Below are positions 24,392-39,700 of a DNA stretch of 64,000 nt, one piece after another (within the stretch, counting starts at the first letter, position 1; each line of letters starts with the position of its first letter). The DNA comes from Oxyruncus cristatus (Eukaryota; Chordata; Aves; Passeriformes; Cotingidae): assembly GCA_013399855.1 (NCBI GenBank), contig VXAY01004337.1, forward strand, positions 832,720 through 896,719, given 5' to 3'. The notes beneath the pieces are model-generated. The model saw nothing but the letters and a program-made list of their open reading frames with translations. It was not told the DNA's origin and ran no database searches. A program made the position numbers and the translations under genes.

Positions 24392-26792
24392 TATCAGTGT
24401 GTGAACAGGCAGTGCATTGACTGGGACAACACAGCTTGTATCAGGAGCCCTACTTCCCACATTTCAGCTGGATTTGAATGTGCAACAAGAAGCTCAGACT
24501 TGTACTTTCTTTAACAGTTAGACTGCTTTCTTCTTCACCCAGAAGCTTTTGTGTTTACTGATACACACATTTAACTGGTGAGTTGGGTGTCTACACGTTT
24601 GTTGTCCTGTAATACTCAGAGCAGGGTCTTGGGCCCCATCTATTTCCAGACTCTCTGCTTCCCCAAACCCTCACAAGCATGTCATTGTCCTGCTAATATC
24701 CATGTGCCCTAGCTTACACTTATTCACTGTTTTCCTTGCCCTTCTCCCTAATCACTCCTTAGGATCTCATGTGCATGTCCTGCTTGTTCAGGTACCTGGT
24801 CCCAGGACCTGCTTCTCATGAGGTACCAGGTTCCCCCCTCCTATCTCATTGTCCTCCTCTGCTCCAGAGCCACACATCAGCACTGGGTGCAGAGAAGCAA
24901 TGCTCCTACTCCCCTTCCTGTGCTCAGCAACACGACTGAAAGCACATGTTAAACAATTTACCTGTAGGTTTGTGACCTGCTAGCCACCATGATTTTATCA
25001 CTAACTTAAAAGTCTTAGTTCTTCAAGCTATTGCTCAAAAGTGAATTCCTTATTTCTGTAGGATAAGCAAGTTAACAGCACTCTTGGATGAGAAGGGCAT
25101 TCTCAGCAGGTAACCATGTGAGCCTGAATAGCTCCAATGCAGAAGGTGACCGCTTTTAAGGCATGTGTTTATTTACTTCTACAGCTCCTGGGATTTTTAA
25201 GTTTACCTGATTTTCTTTGTGATCTGAACCATAAAATTAGTTTTTATTCAAGATGGTGTCCAGGATCAATCAACATGTTTACTAGGAGATTCCTATTGAA
25301 ACTCTTTGTTTCAGCAGCATTAAACATGCCATCTCTTTTTAGAATGAAAATCAGCCTCTATGAAGGCAGCAGGAGGTTTTTTTCATTGATTTCAAAAGTA
25401 TAGCTTTCTGCCTTCTCATATGAAAGAATCACTTACTACAGAAAGGAACTAAGATGCTAAGGCTTGGCTTGGATCCTGATTGATCTCCAAATCCCTTGTG
25501 CAATCACCCAGGCAGCTGAGCTCTACTGCAAGTCCAGAAACAAGGTTGAATTCCACTCACCTCCAAAGGAGAACAAGGATAAAGCAAATGTTCGGGGGAT
25601 TTAAAGTCTTTAGGGACCAGAATGGCTCATTCCTCTCATTTCCCTTAGCTGCTATTGTAAAGGTTTCCTTCCCTGTGAGGCTGATTCAATTGCCACTGAA
25701 TGTCACTAGCAAAGCTGTAAGTGACTTGTGAGTCAGAATATATTGGAAGATTATTATTGTTATGATTATACCATATAGAAATAAATTATGAAGAACTTTT
25801 TGAAAAAGATGTGTTCTCTCTGGACTGTCACCTAGTCAGAAGAAGTTCCAGCTTTGAGCAAAACACAGAATGACAGCTTCAGAAGTGTCTCACTAGTTCC
25901 CATTTTAAGGGATGTCAGTTTTGCCTTCCCTGTGCCTGCTAATATTCCCTGACTTCAATGGACTTTGTACATATCCTTCTTGTGATAAAAGCAGTCCTAC
26001 ACCAATAAAACACCACGGAGAGAGCTTAGTGACAGCATATAGGAGAAGTTCACTGTTACTAATGAAACCCACATTTTCAGTGTTAGGGTCTTGCTGCTGC
26101 ACCAAATACATCATAGGACTGTCTGGAGAGAGAAATCACAAAGAAAAACATTTAATTGGAATTTGCCAAAAATTCCCAGTATAACAATTTTTCACAGAAT
26201 TACTCAAAACCAACAAATTATGGAAGTTTTGAAGGGCATTTGTTCTTGGACAATGGTATTAGTGCATTGCATTGGCAGTTGGTGTGTTAGACCAGCTGTT
26301 TTATCACTTTCCTTACCCCATGTCAGTTCAGTGTACATGAAGTAAGAGATTTTTGAAGAACATTTTTTAAGTTACTGCTGATCGGAGGCTCCAGAATAGG
26401 AAACTAGTGTTGTAAATAGAGATCACACTGCTGGAGATTCATCCTTTCCACCATGTCTTCCACTATGATGTTCCCCCAGCTTACATACTTACTGTTCATC
26501 TCTTCTCTTTTGCTAATTTGCCTGACAGAGAGTCACAAAAATTTCATTTGCACTCTTTGAAACATGAACATTCAGAGTTTTCTTCTTGCTGGACGATAAA
26601 GTTCTCCTCCTAAGCTAACTACACACAAGCCTTTTTCTTCTGGGTCAGTGTTCACATCTGTGAGAGAGAGATCAGAAATCTTATCCCTCAACCTTCTAAC
26701 TCTTGCATTGCACCAAAAGGACAGTCAGCAATCTTTTTGACAGTGGATTAAGAAGTAAGAAGCTGAAGAGAGCCTCAGAACATAAATTTCAG
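24392..26792. other. Intergenic sequence, no gene recognised
   Basis: AT-rich sequence without recognisable coding, RNA or mobile features. Frames stay below 95 codons. Confidence 0.5.
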
Positions 26793-27747
26793 TGTCCTGC
26801 TAGTATGTTTAATATATTTATTGATGATTTAGATGAAGGGATAGAGTGCACTATTAGTAAATTTGCAGATGACAGCAAGCTGGGGGGGAGTGGCGATCAG
26901 CTGGAAGGCAGGAGGGCTCTGCAGAGGGACCTGGACAGACTGGAGAGCTGGGCTGATTCCAACGGGATGAGGTTCAACAAGGCCAAGTGCCGGGTCCTGC
27001 ACTTTGGCCGCAACAACCCCCTGCAGCGCTACAGGCTGGGGACAGAGTGGCTGGAGAGCAGCCAGGCAGAAAGGGATCTGGGGGTGCTGATTGACAGGAA
27101 GCTGAACATGAGCCAGCAGTGGGACAAGGTGGCCGAGAAGGCCAATGGCATCCTGGCCTGGATCAGGATCAGTGTGGCCAGCAGGAACAGGGAAGTGATT
27201 CTGCCCCTGTACTCGGCGCTGGTGAGGCCACACCTGGAGTGCTGTGTCCAGTTCTGGGCCCCTCAGTTCAGGAGGGATATTGAGGTGCTGGAGCAGGTCC
27301 AGAGAAGAGCAAAGAGGCTGGGGAAGTGACTTGAGCACAAGTCCTATGAGGAGAGGCTGAAGGAGCTGGGGTTGTTTAGCCTGGAGAAGAGAAGGCTCAG
27401 GGGAGACCTCATCGCTCTCTACAACTACCTGAAAGGAGGCTGTAGCCAGGTGGGGGATGGTCTCTTCTCCCAGGCAACCAGCAGTAGGACAAGAGGGCAT
27501 GGCCGTAAGCTGTGCCAGGGGAGGTTTAGGTTAGATATAAGAAAGAAACTCTTAACCAAGAGAGTAATCAGCCATTGGAATGGGCTGCCCAGGGAAGTGG
27601 TGGATTCTCCATTCCTGGAGGTTTTCAAGACGAGGCTGGACGTGGCACTTAATGCCATAGTCTAGTAACCACAGTGGGGTTGGATCAAGGGTTGGACTTG
27701 ATGATCTCAGAGGTCCTTTCCAACCCGTCTGATTCTATGATTCTTTG
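26793..27747 (+). mobile_element. CR1 LINE, well-preserved 3' fragment
   Basis: The least decayed CR1 here. It opens inside the reverse transcriptase with [11 protein letters not shown] and the intact catalytic box FADDSKL (about 26820-26885), then [31 protein letters not shown] and [16 protein letters not shown] stop at 27327-27329 ends this frame; a second frame (27372-27665) supplies the C-terminal [19 protein letters not shown] and [13 protein letters not shown] parts. The 3' end is TCCAACCCGTCTGATTCTATGATTC. It is GC-rich against its AT-rich flanks. The first part of the 208-codon frame, from 26703, is not CR1 and is fused by chance. The 5' end is truncated, as is usual for CR1. Confidence 0.95.
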
Positions 27748-30700
27748 AAACAGGTCTCTGTATATTTTCAGTTACATATTTTTAAAAATTCAATACACAT
27801 GGCGTGGTCTGTTTGCCCTTTCCTTACACACATGTGTTTATCTTCTGCTAATGAGAGCAGCAGAGGCGTGAACAACATCTGTGTTGTAGGTACCAGGAAT
27901 CTTCAGAGTCCTCAGCACTCCCAGCTGCGTTACTCACCGTTTTAGCACACTGCCAACAAAAATTCAGAGAATATTTCCACTTCATTCTGCACTTTTGCTT
28001 CAGAGGTGTAATGAACTTTCTTTCAGTCAAAGCCAAATATTTTACTGTGTATGCAAATTTTTTTGCTAATGAGTGAACAGCAGACATACATTTTTCATTT
28101 GATAAAGACATGCACTTAACATTGTAATTTAAAAAATGTATATTCATATAGCCATTTAAAAATAACCTGCACCATTGTCATAGTTATCTTTTCATATGTT
28201 CAGCAGTGCCAGCAATTAAGTATGAATGTAAATGTAATCAAGAACACTACCACACTTTTTATAAATACGGCAGTTTCTGTAACTCTGTTGTGCTGGGAAT
28301 GCTCTGTGGCTTGCTCCTAAAGAAGCTGAGGGGAGCCTTTTCCCAGCTAACAGGTGTGTTGATTCACTTGTGTACCACATTGTAGTGAGTCTGCTGAAGC
28401 TCATGGGGCAGATTGGTTCTAAAAAAAGGCATCCAGCTACAACTATGGGAAGAAAAATGAGTATCTGTGTGTGTCCTCTCTCAGAGACATGGGGAGTGGA
28501 GGAATGTCTGAAAAGAGTGTGCAGGAATGGATTTCTTATTGCAAACTTTTATCTAGACATTCCTTTCCCTGACCTCCTTGGTTCAGTGTTCACCTGTCAG
28601 ATGAGGCAGACTTTTGCTAATGGTCCATGTGCTTAAGAAAAAGCCCTCAAAACCATGTGCAGGAAACAGGACATACGAGCAAACCACAACTCACCATGAC
28701 TTGATGATTTCACTTTGATCTCGCCCCAGTTTCTAGCTCTCCTCATCTCACAGTGCCTCTTGCTTCTCTCACATTCTCACTTCCTTGGAGAAGACCATAG
28801 GTCTTCTCAAAATTCTTGAGACTGTATATTGGCAAAAAGATACCAGACAGATACAAGGTGAATTGCATAAAGGTAATATGATGTTGTTTCCTTACTATGT
28901 ATTGCAAAAACAAAAATATTTTCTTTCAATATCTATTCAGGGCTCTCACTAAATGCCCCGTTGAGAGTCCTATTGTCCTTCAGAAAAGGCATAGGACAAA
29001 CAAGATTCGGGCACATAGGCCTCTGCCTCAGACAAAACATGCTATGGAAGGACTTGCATTGGGGTTAAACTAGCAATTTCCTTTCCAGAGTTGCTTAGAG
29101 ATTCCCTATTTTTGCTGTGACAAGAGGATCAGTTAGCAGCCATGTGAGCACCTTGCCACCAGAGAAGGGCTGATACGACTGACTCATTAAAACCAGGCCA
29201 CCAGACACCCGTCACTTGGTAACAGTCTTTGGAGCAGAATAGGACTGGAAACTATGCTGGATTTTATCCAGTGGCCTGAGGGTAGAAGCATCCGTGTGTC
29301 CTAGTATTAGGTATTATTTTTCATTGATTTGACAGGGAGACTGCTCTCCGTTCTGGCATATTGGAAAGCAAAAACTATGTGAAAAGTTTCACCCCAGAAT
29401 TCATCCCACAGGGGTCTAAAGACCCAAGGCACTTGATTAGGCATGGCTAGCCAGCACATTCAAGTAATATAAATCACTGCAAGGAGCAAGTTATGCAAAC
29501 TAGTTAAGTCCTTTATTATGAACTCTGTGAGGTCAAGATCATCACTAATTAAATTGCTCTTTTTTTTTTTTTGGTCAGCAGGTTTTGCTTCTTCAGGTAT
29601 ATTCACTATATCTCCCACAGCTCACAGGGGTCATCCACAAGGTCACTGGCAGGTGATGAGAAGACTTCTCAGCTGGGAGAAAGGCAGCTGGAGACAGATG
29701 CCAGAGTTCCTCATAAGATTCTTTGTGCAAATTCATGTAACAATTTTCTCGTGAGGGATTTTCATTTGTGTCTGATGAAAACTTCACTGTCAGTACCACC
29801 TGGACCGAAGACTCCAACTCATTTTTTATTTATCTGTGACCACAGCATGGAGGAATGCTTTTATGCACCCCCGCACCTTCTATTTTCAATCAGCTCTGGA
29901 AATAGATTTGAACACAATGAACACAACTTCTCCACTGTCATCTCTCCATTTGGGAAGAGGAGGAATGTATCACATGACAGATGAAAGAAATTCAAGCGGA
30001 TTTTCAAACTGAATCCTGTGCTTTTGAGGCACTAGCAGTAAAGAACATCTTCTCAATACTGCCATACACAAAAATGGTTCAGGAATGATACCTTTTCTGT
30101 CTCTTTAGAAAAGAAAAAAAAAAAAAAAAAGAAGAAAAAAAAAGAAAGTGATCTACAAATACTGACTCCACAACAGAGTTTCTTTTTTGATAAAAGAAAA
30201 TGCCTACAGAAATAGTGAAGTGTACATTATCTCCTTTCTTTTAAACTTAGGACAAGACACAATATCATTAATATTATTTCTCTTTAATGGTTTTGCATCA
30301 TTAGTTGCCATCAAACTAGATTGCAGTAACCAGTTATGCACCTAAATGTACATAACTGGAAGCATGATCAGTGAATTTAAATTATTGCTTCCCTAATGAG
30401 CTCATCTATGTCTTCAGCTTGGTGAAATCAGAATTAACAGTCAGCTTAGGATTGTTTCCTTGGACTCCAAGAAATCTGAGTTAGCTTCATACAGCATGTC
30501 CATTGACAGATGTAAAAACATTTTATTAAAATATGAAAAGTAATTTCTCAAATATTCATAAAATGAATCGCTGGCAGTGCAACAGAAATTATGATAAGGT
30601 GTGTTTCCACATGTAATGGGATTTATACCATGTAATGATTATATGTTCTGGCACATAAATAATACATACTGTCCAAAGAGCCCTTGCAAATATCAGATGA

Positions 30701-33700
30701 TACTTCTCTGGTTTTGTAGCTTCCAGACTGCTATTGGGCTGATGCTACTGTTGTAAAAACAGAAAACACTACAAGAGCTGGCTTACTCTTTTCACTATTT
30801 TGCCTTTTGTACTAAAAAGACAGACTGTGTGCAGAAACATTCAGCTCTAGAGGATGAACCAAATGCATCATATTTTCTCACTTTTTTCAGTGATGGTACT
30901 CTTAGAACTCTTCTCTGTCCAGAAATACAGCATTAGAAATGTAGCATTTCTTTAAATAAAAAGTTTTGCACAGATTATCACTACTGAAGAAATGTAATCT
31001 GCTTGATATTCAATATATATTTTCTCATGACAGTTTTATGGTACAATTAAATTTCATACTTTCTTTTCTAGCACTTTGAATATGCATTAGAAAGCCAAGC
31101 ATCATAATTCTAAACGAATTGCCTTGATTTGCTTGTTGAAATTCAGTTATTGCTTCTTTCTGTGCATTTCAAAGAGAGGCCATGGACTGTAACACTATAT
31201 ATTTAGAGTCAACACAGCACATGGTCACTAAAGGTCTAGGGTGCATCAAAATTGTATTTTTAAGTCCAAGTTATACATTTTAAATGAAAAATTAAATAAT
31301 GTAGTTCTAAAATGGTTTATTGGAGTAACAAGCTGTAGAGAAAAAATAGAGCTAATAGAGGGTTAGGGAGAGAGGCAGATTATGGAACACATTGTGTATT
31401 ACTTGAAAATTATACTGATATTTAGATGGACATAATAACTTAGTAAGACACATTTGAATGCAAAAGAATGAACATTGAGTTGATATTAACTTTTAATGCT
31501 TGTCATTTTATGTTAATTCATATTTTCAAATTATAGTCAATTTTTTTGTAATCAGACTGGCTAATTATACCTCAAACATGTAAATTTGACATGATGGTAA
31601 AACCAAATTAAAAAAAAAAAAATCAGCAAAGCACTTGGTTATAAAGACCTATAATTCACTAAACTGGATTCTGGCTGAGTTCCTCTAACTACACAAAGAG
31701 TTATGCTTTGCACTAGCAAAATCCCTCCATTTCTCTGAGATGATTTCTTTAGTTGGTTCACAAAGGCAACAGTGCTAATGCACTCTATTTGTGTGACCTT
31801 TTCCTGATCACTGCTTTGGTAATTTTTGGAGAAATCTTTCATCTAACCTTGATATCTGTAAATGCAGTTTTCAAACATTTCCTCATGATGAAAGCATCAT
31901 TAACAAAAACATATTTCTCCAGCACTGAAATGGTCTCGACTTGAGACTGTGAGCTCTGTTCCTAAACAGTACTTAGCAAGTTATTTTTGTCAATCCTAAA
32001 CATCTACTCATCTTCCAAAATCAAAATGTAGAACTAGAGCCTTACATTTTATATATCTGATTCCCTTCACGGCAATTATTTTCCAATACTTATTAAACAA
32101 AGTTACTGTGCCTAAGCATGCCAAATATACAGGAGCTTATATGGAAGATGAGCTTTTTCTTTTCACAATTTACACTTTGGAGTTAGAGTGTATTTCTTTT
32201 CTTTTGTTTCCAGAATTTAAATAATAAATTCCTTCTCTCAACTCTACACAGATAGCTTTTTAAGTGATCATAATTCAAATGTCTTTTAAAAATGAAAGTA
32301 TTTTAGCCTGAATGACCTTGGACTTCATCAAATTGGGAGATCCTGTGCACAAAGCTTTATGTACAGTGTTAAGCTGATAACCTTGGTGCACCAGCCCCCT
32401 ACTCATTTGAAGTTATTTGTTTATTTAGCAAGTATTTATGTAATGGAACTCAACAATTTCATGAATTTTTTTTCCTTGCATATGGGTGAGCAGATGAGAT
32501 GATTAACATATACAGCAAATTGAAAATCCTTACTTCTTCAGCAGGCCATTCTTTCTCGTCCTTCCACTTTCCTTTAGGGTCAGGGGTTTATTCATGTTGT
32601 CTTTCACAACACAGGTTGCAATGAAATCAGTAAGCTACATTTGAACATGGAAAATACTCACTCAAGCAAAACTCCAGTTGATTCAAGAGGGAGATTTCTG
32701 CAAAATAGGAATTGAAAGTTGAACTGTGGCTTTGTGGGTAGAAAATGTGCAATTACTGCAAATAGCTAGGTTAGGTGAAATTTCTACCTCTGCTTCTGTG
32801 GAAATGCTGAAGCCAGAGTCTGCCCATGAATTTATGAAGTATTTTACAATGTCATCATAATTCCTCTTCACTCATCTGTACCTACAAGCCATGCAAAGCC
32901 TTGAATCCACGAAATTGTAGATAGCGTCTCCTACAATGTTGGGAAAGCAGAAATTCTCCAATCTGCCTACCTATGAGAAGGACAGCTTTCAGCAGTAAGA
33001 TGTTACAGTACTACCCTTGCTAAGGCACTGCAGAGCTGAGGCAGACATGCTACAAGGTCAGTGGTCCTATGAGTTCACCAACTGCAGCCAAGAGCTACAG
33101 GGGCAGCCCTTCATTGGTGGGTTTCTATCACTGCCCTCCAGGACAGCAGCAAAGCCATGGGCAGACTAAAAGCGATTCTCTTTCCCATTGGCAACAAAAC
33201 TGCCAGTCTGCAGTAGGAGCTTGGTCTGCCATATTTTCTTTAATCTTTTTATGTGTGTAGGTGGCCAAACTCACAATTGCAGCTAGGTAATAATTACTGT
33301 CTCATTCAATAGAGATTATTCAAGAACCTGTATAAATGGCTCTGCTCTAGCATCTTCTATCTGCTCTCCAATTGGGCCCACGAAATGAATGTAATTGCAG
33401 TTACAGAGCACCCAGAAGGTTTACTTGCCCCCAGTGCAAAGCAGTGAAAATAGAAGAATTTTGAAATTTGCAGACCATTGTTAAGAACAGATCTTTTCAG
33501 CGTCTCAGAACTGATTTTCTTTTATTAAAGCATCTTCCATAACAGCTACTGCATACTTACAATGCTAGTTACTTTTTTGCAATTATGTTATTCAGAAATA
33601 ATTGGATTTCTGAGGTTTAATTGGGCTCTAAATTAGCCATAGCTTTCATAAAAGCTATTACAGAGATTTCTAATAGCAGCTTTTCCTGTTATTTAAGCAC

Positions 33701-36700
33701 AGAGTGTTTCAATGAGAATGATTCACCAGTGTAAAAAGTCTTGGCTGTTGTGAACTCTAGCATAGGTTCAGAGTAATTATGACAATTTAGGCACCATCCT
33801 TTTGTAATTGAACATTTGCTCAAAACAGGACCCATAGTGCACAACTGTGTCAGACGACAGTTTGCCTTTTAGAAAGATGCAACTTTGTTTTCCAACTCTT
33901 TGGAAGATTAAGAAGCTTTATGACAGGTTGGCTCCTGATGATTGAGTTCAGAGGCAGGGTCAGCACCTGTTTGCTCTCACCAATCTTTTCACCAGCCTAC
34001 CTGGGAGGAGGCTGTGTGAGATGTCCTCCTGATGTCCCTTCCCACTCGAGGGGTCCTACGTTCCACTTGCTGACCAATTCTGCACATGTGTGCTTGCATA
34101 CTAACATCTCACTACTGGAAAAAACAGAGAAGTAAAAATGCAATCAGCTATTTTGGAGAACATCCTGGGGCAATTCTTTGACTTTGCTGCAGATGACTGA
34201 GGGGTGATGATGAGGTGATTCAGGGTTAAGAGGAACAGACCTGGCCTTTGTGCTTTTCTCTGGTGTGTGTCAGTGGCACCACTACTCCTGTGCAGCAGCA
34301 TCTGGAATCCTCACGATCTTCACCATAACCTGTAGGCTAGGCTGTATTTTAAGCATCACTTTGATTAAGGAAAGGTGTGTTGCCTTATCCTACCAGACAA
34401 CTGGACCTCAATGATGTCTTCCCCGCTTCTGTCCTAGCCTGGTGGGAGATAGAGGATAAGGACAGCAATGAAGCCACTGTGCACTGATTCCTGCTTACTG
34501 CCTCACCCATGCGTGCCACGTTTGCTGCACTAACTGGTTGAGAGAGGCTGAAGTTTTGCTCAGTCCTTCCTTATTAAGTCTCAGGTGAAAAACTAATCTT
34601 CTCCCAGATCCACAACTCCAAACTATGTTAATTGTCTAATATTGGACTTTAGGATGGAGTGTGACCTAACATGAGAAAACTCAGAAGGTTTGAGAAGGCA
34701 GACTGATTGGGCTTTGTTTTTTAGTGCACAAGTTAGCAAGTCTCTACCTGGTATTTTTGTGCTTTGGAAAAAGGGTAATCTAAGATAATTAAAAATGTAT
34801 TGTGGTAAATTTGGCTCATTCTCTGACCCACTCGCTCTTCTGATGAAGCCCACTCCTTTCCAAAGTCTAGTGCCAAGGGAGACCAGCCCTATATTTTTGA
34901 AATTATCACAGATAAACCAGAATACTCTTCCAGTGATTCATATAAGTCTGAAAAACATTTACCCACATAACAAAGGTTGGGATTCAGCCTCAGATTAAAA
35001 CATGAGGATCTGGATGCCTACAAATACATACTTACAGGTGAACTGGAGGGCCAAGCTTCCATCTGATCTCTGCAGTTTTGGTCAATACACTCAAATGAGA
35101 AAAGAAGGATTCAGCCCACTCTAATATAGACACTTTAGGGCTCAGCCCTGTACCTGAATGCAGGCGCTCAGGATTACCTGAGGAGCCCTGCGGGATCTCA
35201 GCTGCCTTTTGGGTGTTGAACCTGGGTGGAGCATATCTCCCAGGGTTCAAGTGTCAAAACTGTAACCCCATATCCAAGTCTGAGGCACTGAAAGTTGCAC
35301 AAGAATCCCGCATTTACACAGCTCAATTGATATCAAGAAGTCAAAACACTGAAAGAACTTTGGACACTTGGGGACTTCATAGGTCATCGTAAGATGCCAT
35401 CATCAACTTAATTTACTACATTACTGTGAAGTTCAAACTTCAATTTTGATCTGAAAGGTATGACACAAATCGAGTATTTGCAAAATTAAATATGAAAGTT
35501 GAAACAATGCAATTAAACTTTTTCCTCTCACTTCTTTTTTCCTTTTCCTCTGAAATGCTAGAGACTTTGCATTTTCTGGCAAAGAAGCCCCCTAGTGATA
35601 GGGAGTCCCCTTCACAGGTATACTTCAGGCAAATGGTGAGTGATAACATTTCAGTATCTTGCAGCAGATGCTTTTTGTCTTTGTTTTATGTGTAATACCT
35701 TGGAGGATTCTTTGAGATCTACTTCAAGGCTGAGAATATCTTTTGGAAATTCATTGACTAAAGCACATTTTTTTCAACTACCTGAGAAAGTTCAAGGTTC
35801 TTTCATGTAAATAGGGAAAAAAAATTTCAAGGTATGAGTGAACTCTCAATCCTTTTCTAGATGACTGGAGTTTCACAACTGACTTCAACAGAAGCAAACT
35901 TAAACCTTCTAAATCAATATCCCAGTTTGCCATGGACTAAGTACAAATAAACCCTTACTAAATTGTAAAAGGAACTTGGTAAATTGAGTCAACACTAAGG
36001 TAAATGATAAAAAAAATTGTAATTTGAAGAGATATCTTATTAAAATGCACTATTTAAGCATATGAACTTCTTTTGGTGTCTGTTTCATATAAGCAAAGAT
36101 TTATCAATATTCATCAATAACATATTCACCTATGATGAGTGTGAATAATGTGATGTTTAATATTCCCTAAATTTTTTAGATAACCTTAGTGAAAAGTCAT
36201 TAATTATAATATTCATCTGTTACTCGAAAAAGAACATGATATAAAATGACAACTCAATTTTCCTCTTTGACGTTTCAAATACAACTAGGTCACATTAATC
36301 AATCAATAATGTGCTTATCATACACTGTGTTCTATTATGTCCCAACTATCAGTGACAGTTTCTGGCTTGCAATCTGGACACATATACTGTCATGATAACT
36401 ACATTATTTTCAGCCCTTTTGTATTTTACAACCAGGGCTGTTTCTTGAGGCACATCATAAATGTACAAAAAGGGCATCAGGTATTTCATAAGCCCAATTC
36501 CTTTCTGTGCTATTGGTGTATTTACAAAGAATAAACTTTCAGTGCACTGAAATCCAAAAAAAATAGGATAAGCTCCCTTTCTCTGAGGAGAAAGTTACAC
36601 ATTAAATAAAACTGGCAGTAATACAAATAGAACATTTGCATTTGCTGATTTCAAGGTTGCAATTATAGCTCACCATTTTAATGAAGTCATAAACTATTTG

Positions 36701-39700
36701 AGCTTACTTCTTTGGTTTATTGCACCATGATAACCTTTTTATTTTGAATTGTAGCTACATAAACTACAAATATTAACGATACCTCTGTGAAAGACATTAT
36801 TATTACTGTTTGCCAGGACATGATTTATATTCTGGGCTAGCAGTAAAGATGAGTCAGTATCTCCCAAATGAACTTTGACACGGTTTTAAATAGAACTTCT
36901 CAACTTCAGACAAATCAGATCAATCTTCACCCTCCTGTTTTTATTAAAATTATTCTGAATGAATGATACACTCATAGACAAGTATTTTTCCATCGGAAAA
37001 TGTTGATTGGCAAGTGGTGCAACTGACTATGGCAACAATACCTCACTCTAATTTCCTTGAAAAATACTTTCTGATAAGAACAACTGAACATTTTCAATTT
37101 TTTTTAAGGGGAATATTTAATTTTTTTTTTAAAACAAACTCATTTTCAAATATCAAAAGTGAACTATTAACACAACATAAAGGAAAATTGTGGGATAAGC
37201 AAGCCAAAAATACATTATCCAGAATTTTTATTATAAATTAATTTCCTGTGAATGAAATCTGAAAACACTTTTTAATATATTTGCTCAAAAAAATGAATTT
37301 GTTTTAAATTGCGGTGTTTCTCATGAAATAGAATAGGCAGGTTCTGTGAGGCCACAGGCTCAGTCAGGCTAAGGACACAAACACTGACTGAAGAACCTTC
37401 TCCCTCCCACAGAGGTGATGGTTTCTGCAGTACCATCCTCCAGGATTTCCTGAAAATGAGAGAATATGACATTCCCTATATTATTTTTTCATCTTTCTTG
37501 GGTGTAGTTTGCTCCAACTGGCTCAGAGATGGAGACCTGAGAAGGAAGAAGCTGTGTGAGTTCTCAGCCCTTCCAAGTGCATGATGAGATACATTTTACA
37601 TCTTCCTTTTTAAGTGCCAGCAGCAGAATATGGAAACGAGAACAAATTTGAATATCAAAAGTCATTCTCCAGTTTACCCACTCTTAAAACCTGTCACATC
37701 ACATTCCCAGTAGTAATTAGCTACCCTGTTCCAACTCAGAATCAAGGGTACCACAGAGGTGGTTGAATGACCCTATCTGTTGCAAACTGTTAATTTATTC
37801 AGGATAAAAATAAAGGAATTTTAAAAACTGTTGTACACATCTAATAATCTAACAGTTCAATAATAGCTGTTTGCTTGGTTTTATTGTTTTTACATCATAT
37901 TTTGATGCTGATATACTCCTTGGGATATTCAGAGGGTAATGCAGTAATAATTTATGAAATAAGAGAATCGGATATGCAACTCTTTTCCTAGTGGTGCATT
38001 TCCTATCATATTAGCAGTATAAAAATTGTAAAAAGCTGATGGTGGCGCTGGGTTCCCACTGAGACACACTCTATTACAGTGGTATCCATGTCAACTTTTT
38101 GCTTTTTAATCACAGCTTTGACATTCAGTCACTACAGTGTTTTTCTTTTAAAAATCATATAAGTTTTCACCCAGGGGCCCAAATCATTTAGATGGCATTC
38201 CTTCTCCTACATTAAAGACAATTAATGAAAGGAGTGCAGCTAACTTCCACTGAGGAAGATGCATGTACCAACACTATTTGTGGGTGCAGGTTGCAAAGAA
38301 AAAGTCCTTTCTTAAAGCACAGCTTGAGCCCTAACAGGTGCTGCGACGGGGCATGAGAGGCTATCAAGCATTTCTATGGCAATTTGAAGGTACATTTCTT
38401 TTGCCTTCACAAATGTTATGTTTTGCTGCCAGTGCAGGAATACACATAAAAATTGCTAAGAAAGCCTGACCTTTTGATATTTAGTTAATGAAGTATATAC
38501 CCAAAACAAAGATAGGCAAGACCCAGAAATTCTGGCCTATCCTTACAAAGGCAAGGTTAAAATGCTGATGAGAGAGGTAGGCTGATATGTTGGTCAGCTC
38601 AAATAATTGGACTTGGTGAAAAGTGGTCTTTCAATCCCTTGGAAAAAAAAATCCTAACAGTTCGATATTTTTCTTATCAATTGTAAGAGAACTTTCTCTG
38701 AGACCTTTGCCATCACCAACTGCCAGCAAAGGCTCTTGCTCCAGAGTGGGCAGAAAGCTTCCTGTAAAAAGCCTTGTTTGGACTGTAGTCATGCTTTGAA
38801 AGACACTGCCTGCCCATAGGAGCAAAGGGTAGGAGGGGGGCTTTGACAGAGCAGTGGTGTGAAGTGGCATAGGATCTGACTTAGAACTGCCTTATTTTCC
38901 CCAACAATGCCTTCAAAGTTGAATCATCCTGTTTCTACAAAATCATTGGCTCTATTCTTCAGTCTTTCGTTTCCATTTTTTTTTTTTTTTACACCATTCC
39001 CAGATTTCTGCTATATTACTATCTCCCATCAGAGATATCATCTTTGTTAGAGTAAACTGAAAATTACTGGTTATGACAAAAAGGAATTCCCATTAACAAG
39101 TCATCATCTAATAATTTTAGGATCTTTGTATCCTATTATCAGCTTTCTTATGAAGTACCATTTCTTAATGACAGGGATTTGACTAACACCATGTGAACTC
39201 TGTTAATATAATTTGAAAGTTAGTGGCAAGTGTGTACTTATGGAATAAGGTGTCATCTTTTTCATGCTTGCACATAATTTTAGCTTATGATTTGATCAGA
39301 TGTGAATGTTGAAAATTAATTTTCATGAAATCAACTGAGGAAGAAAGAATGGAGTTATCAGCACTTTCTGCTGGATTAAAACGTACTGACACTGAATTCA
39401 ATAGGGCCTCAAAGGGAGTCAGATTTCTCTGTGTCCACAAATTTCTTTTGTGGGTAACAGAGGCAATCCATCCATTCAGTTTTTTCTTTGAGGACGATGG
39501 TACCGCTTGGATATGAGATATGTAACATTTACTGTATTTCAGCTGGTTTCAATGAAGGCCAAGCAGTGGAGAGACTGCAGGCCCCTTTAGTCCTGGTCTT
39601 AAACCCCATGTAATGAACTCAGTGCCTGATTAATTTCTGCCACCTCCCTCACTCTGAAATGCCATGTTTCTTTCCCAATGTTTCATCTGTGGCCAATCTA

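Noticed and set aside
26829..27500. 223-codon minus-strand open frame
   Set aside because: It is antisense to a CR1 with GC-rich codons, which often leaves the opposite strand open.
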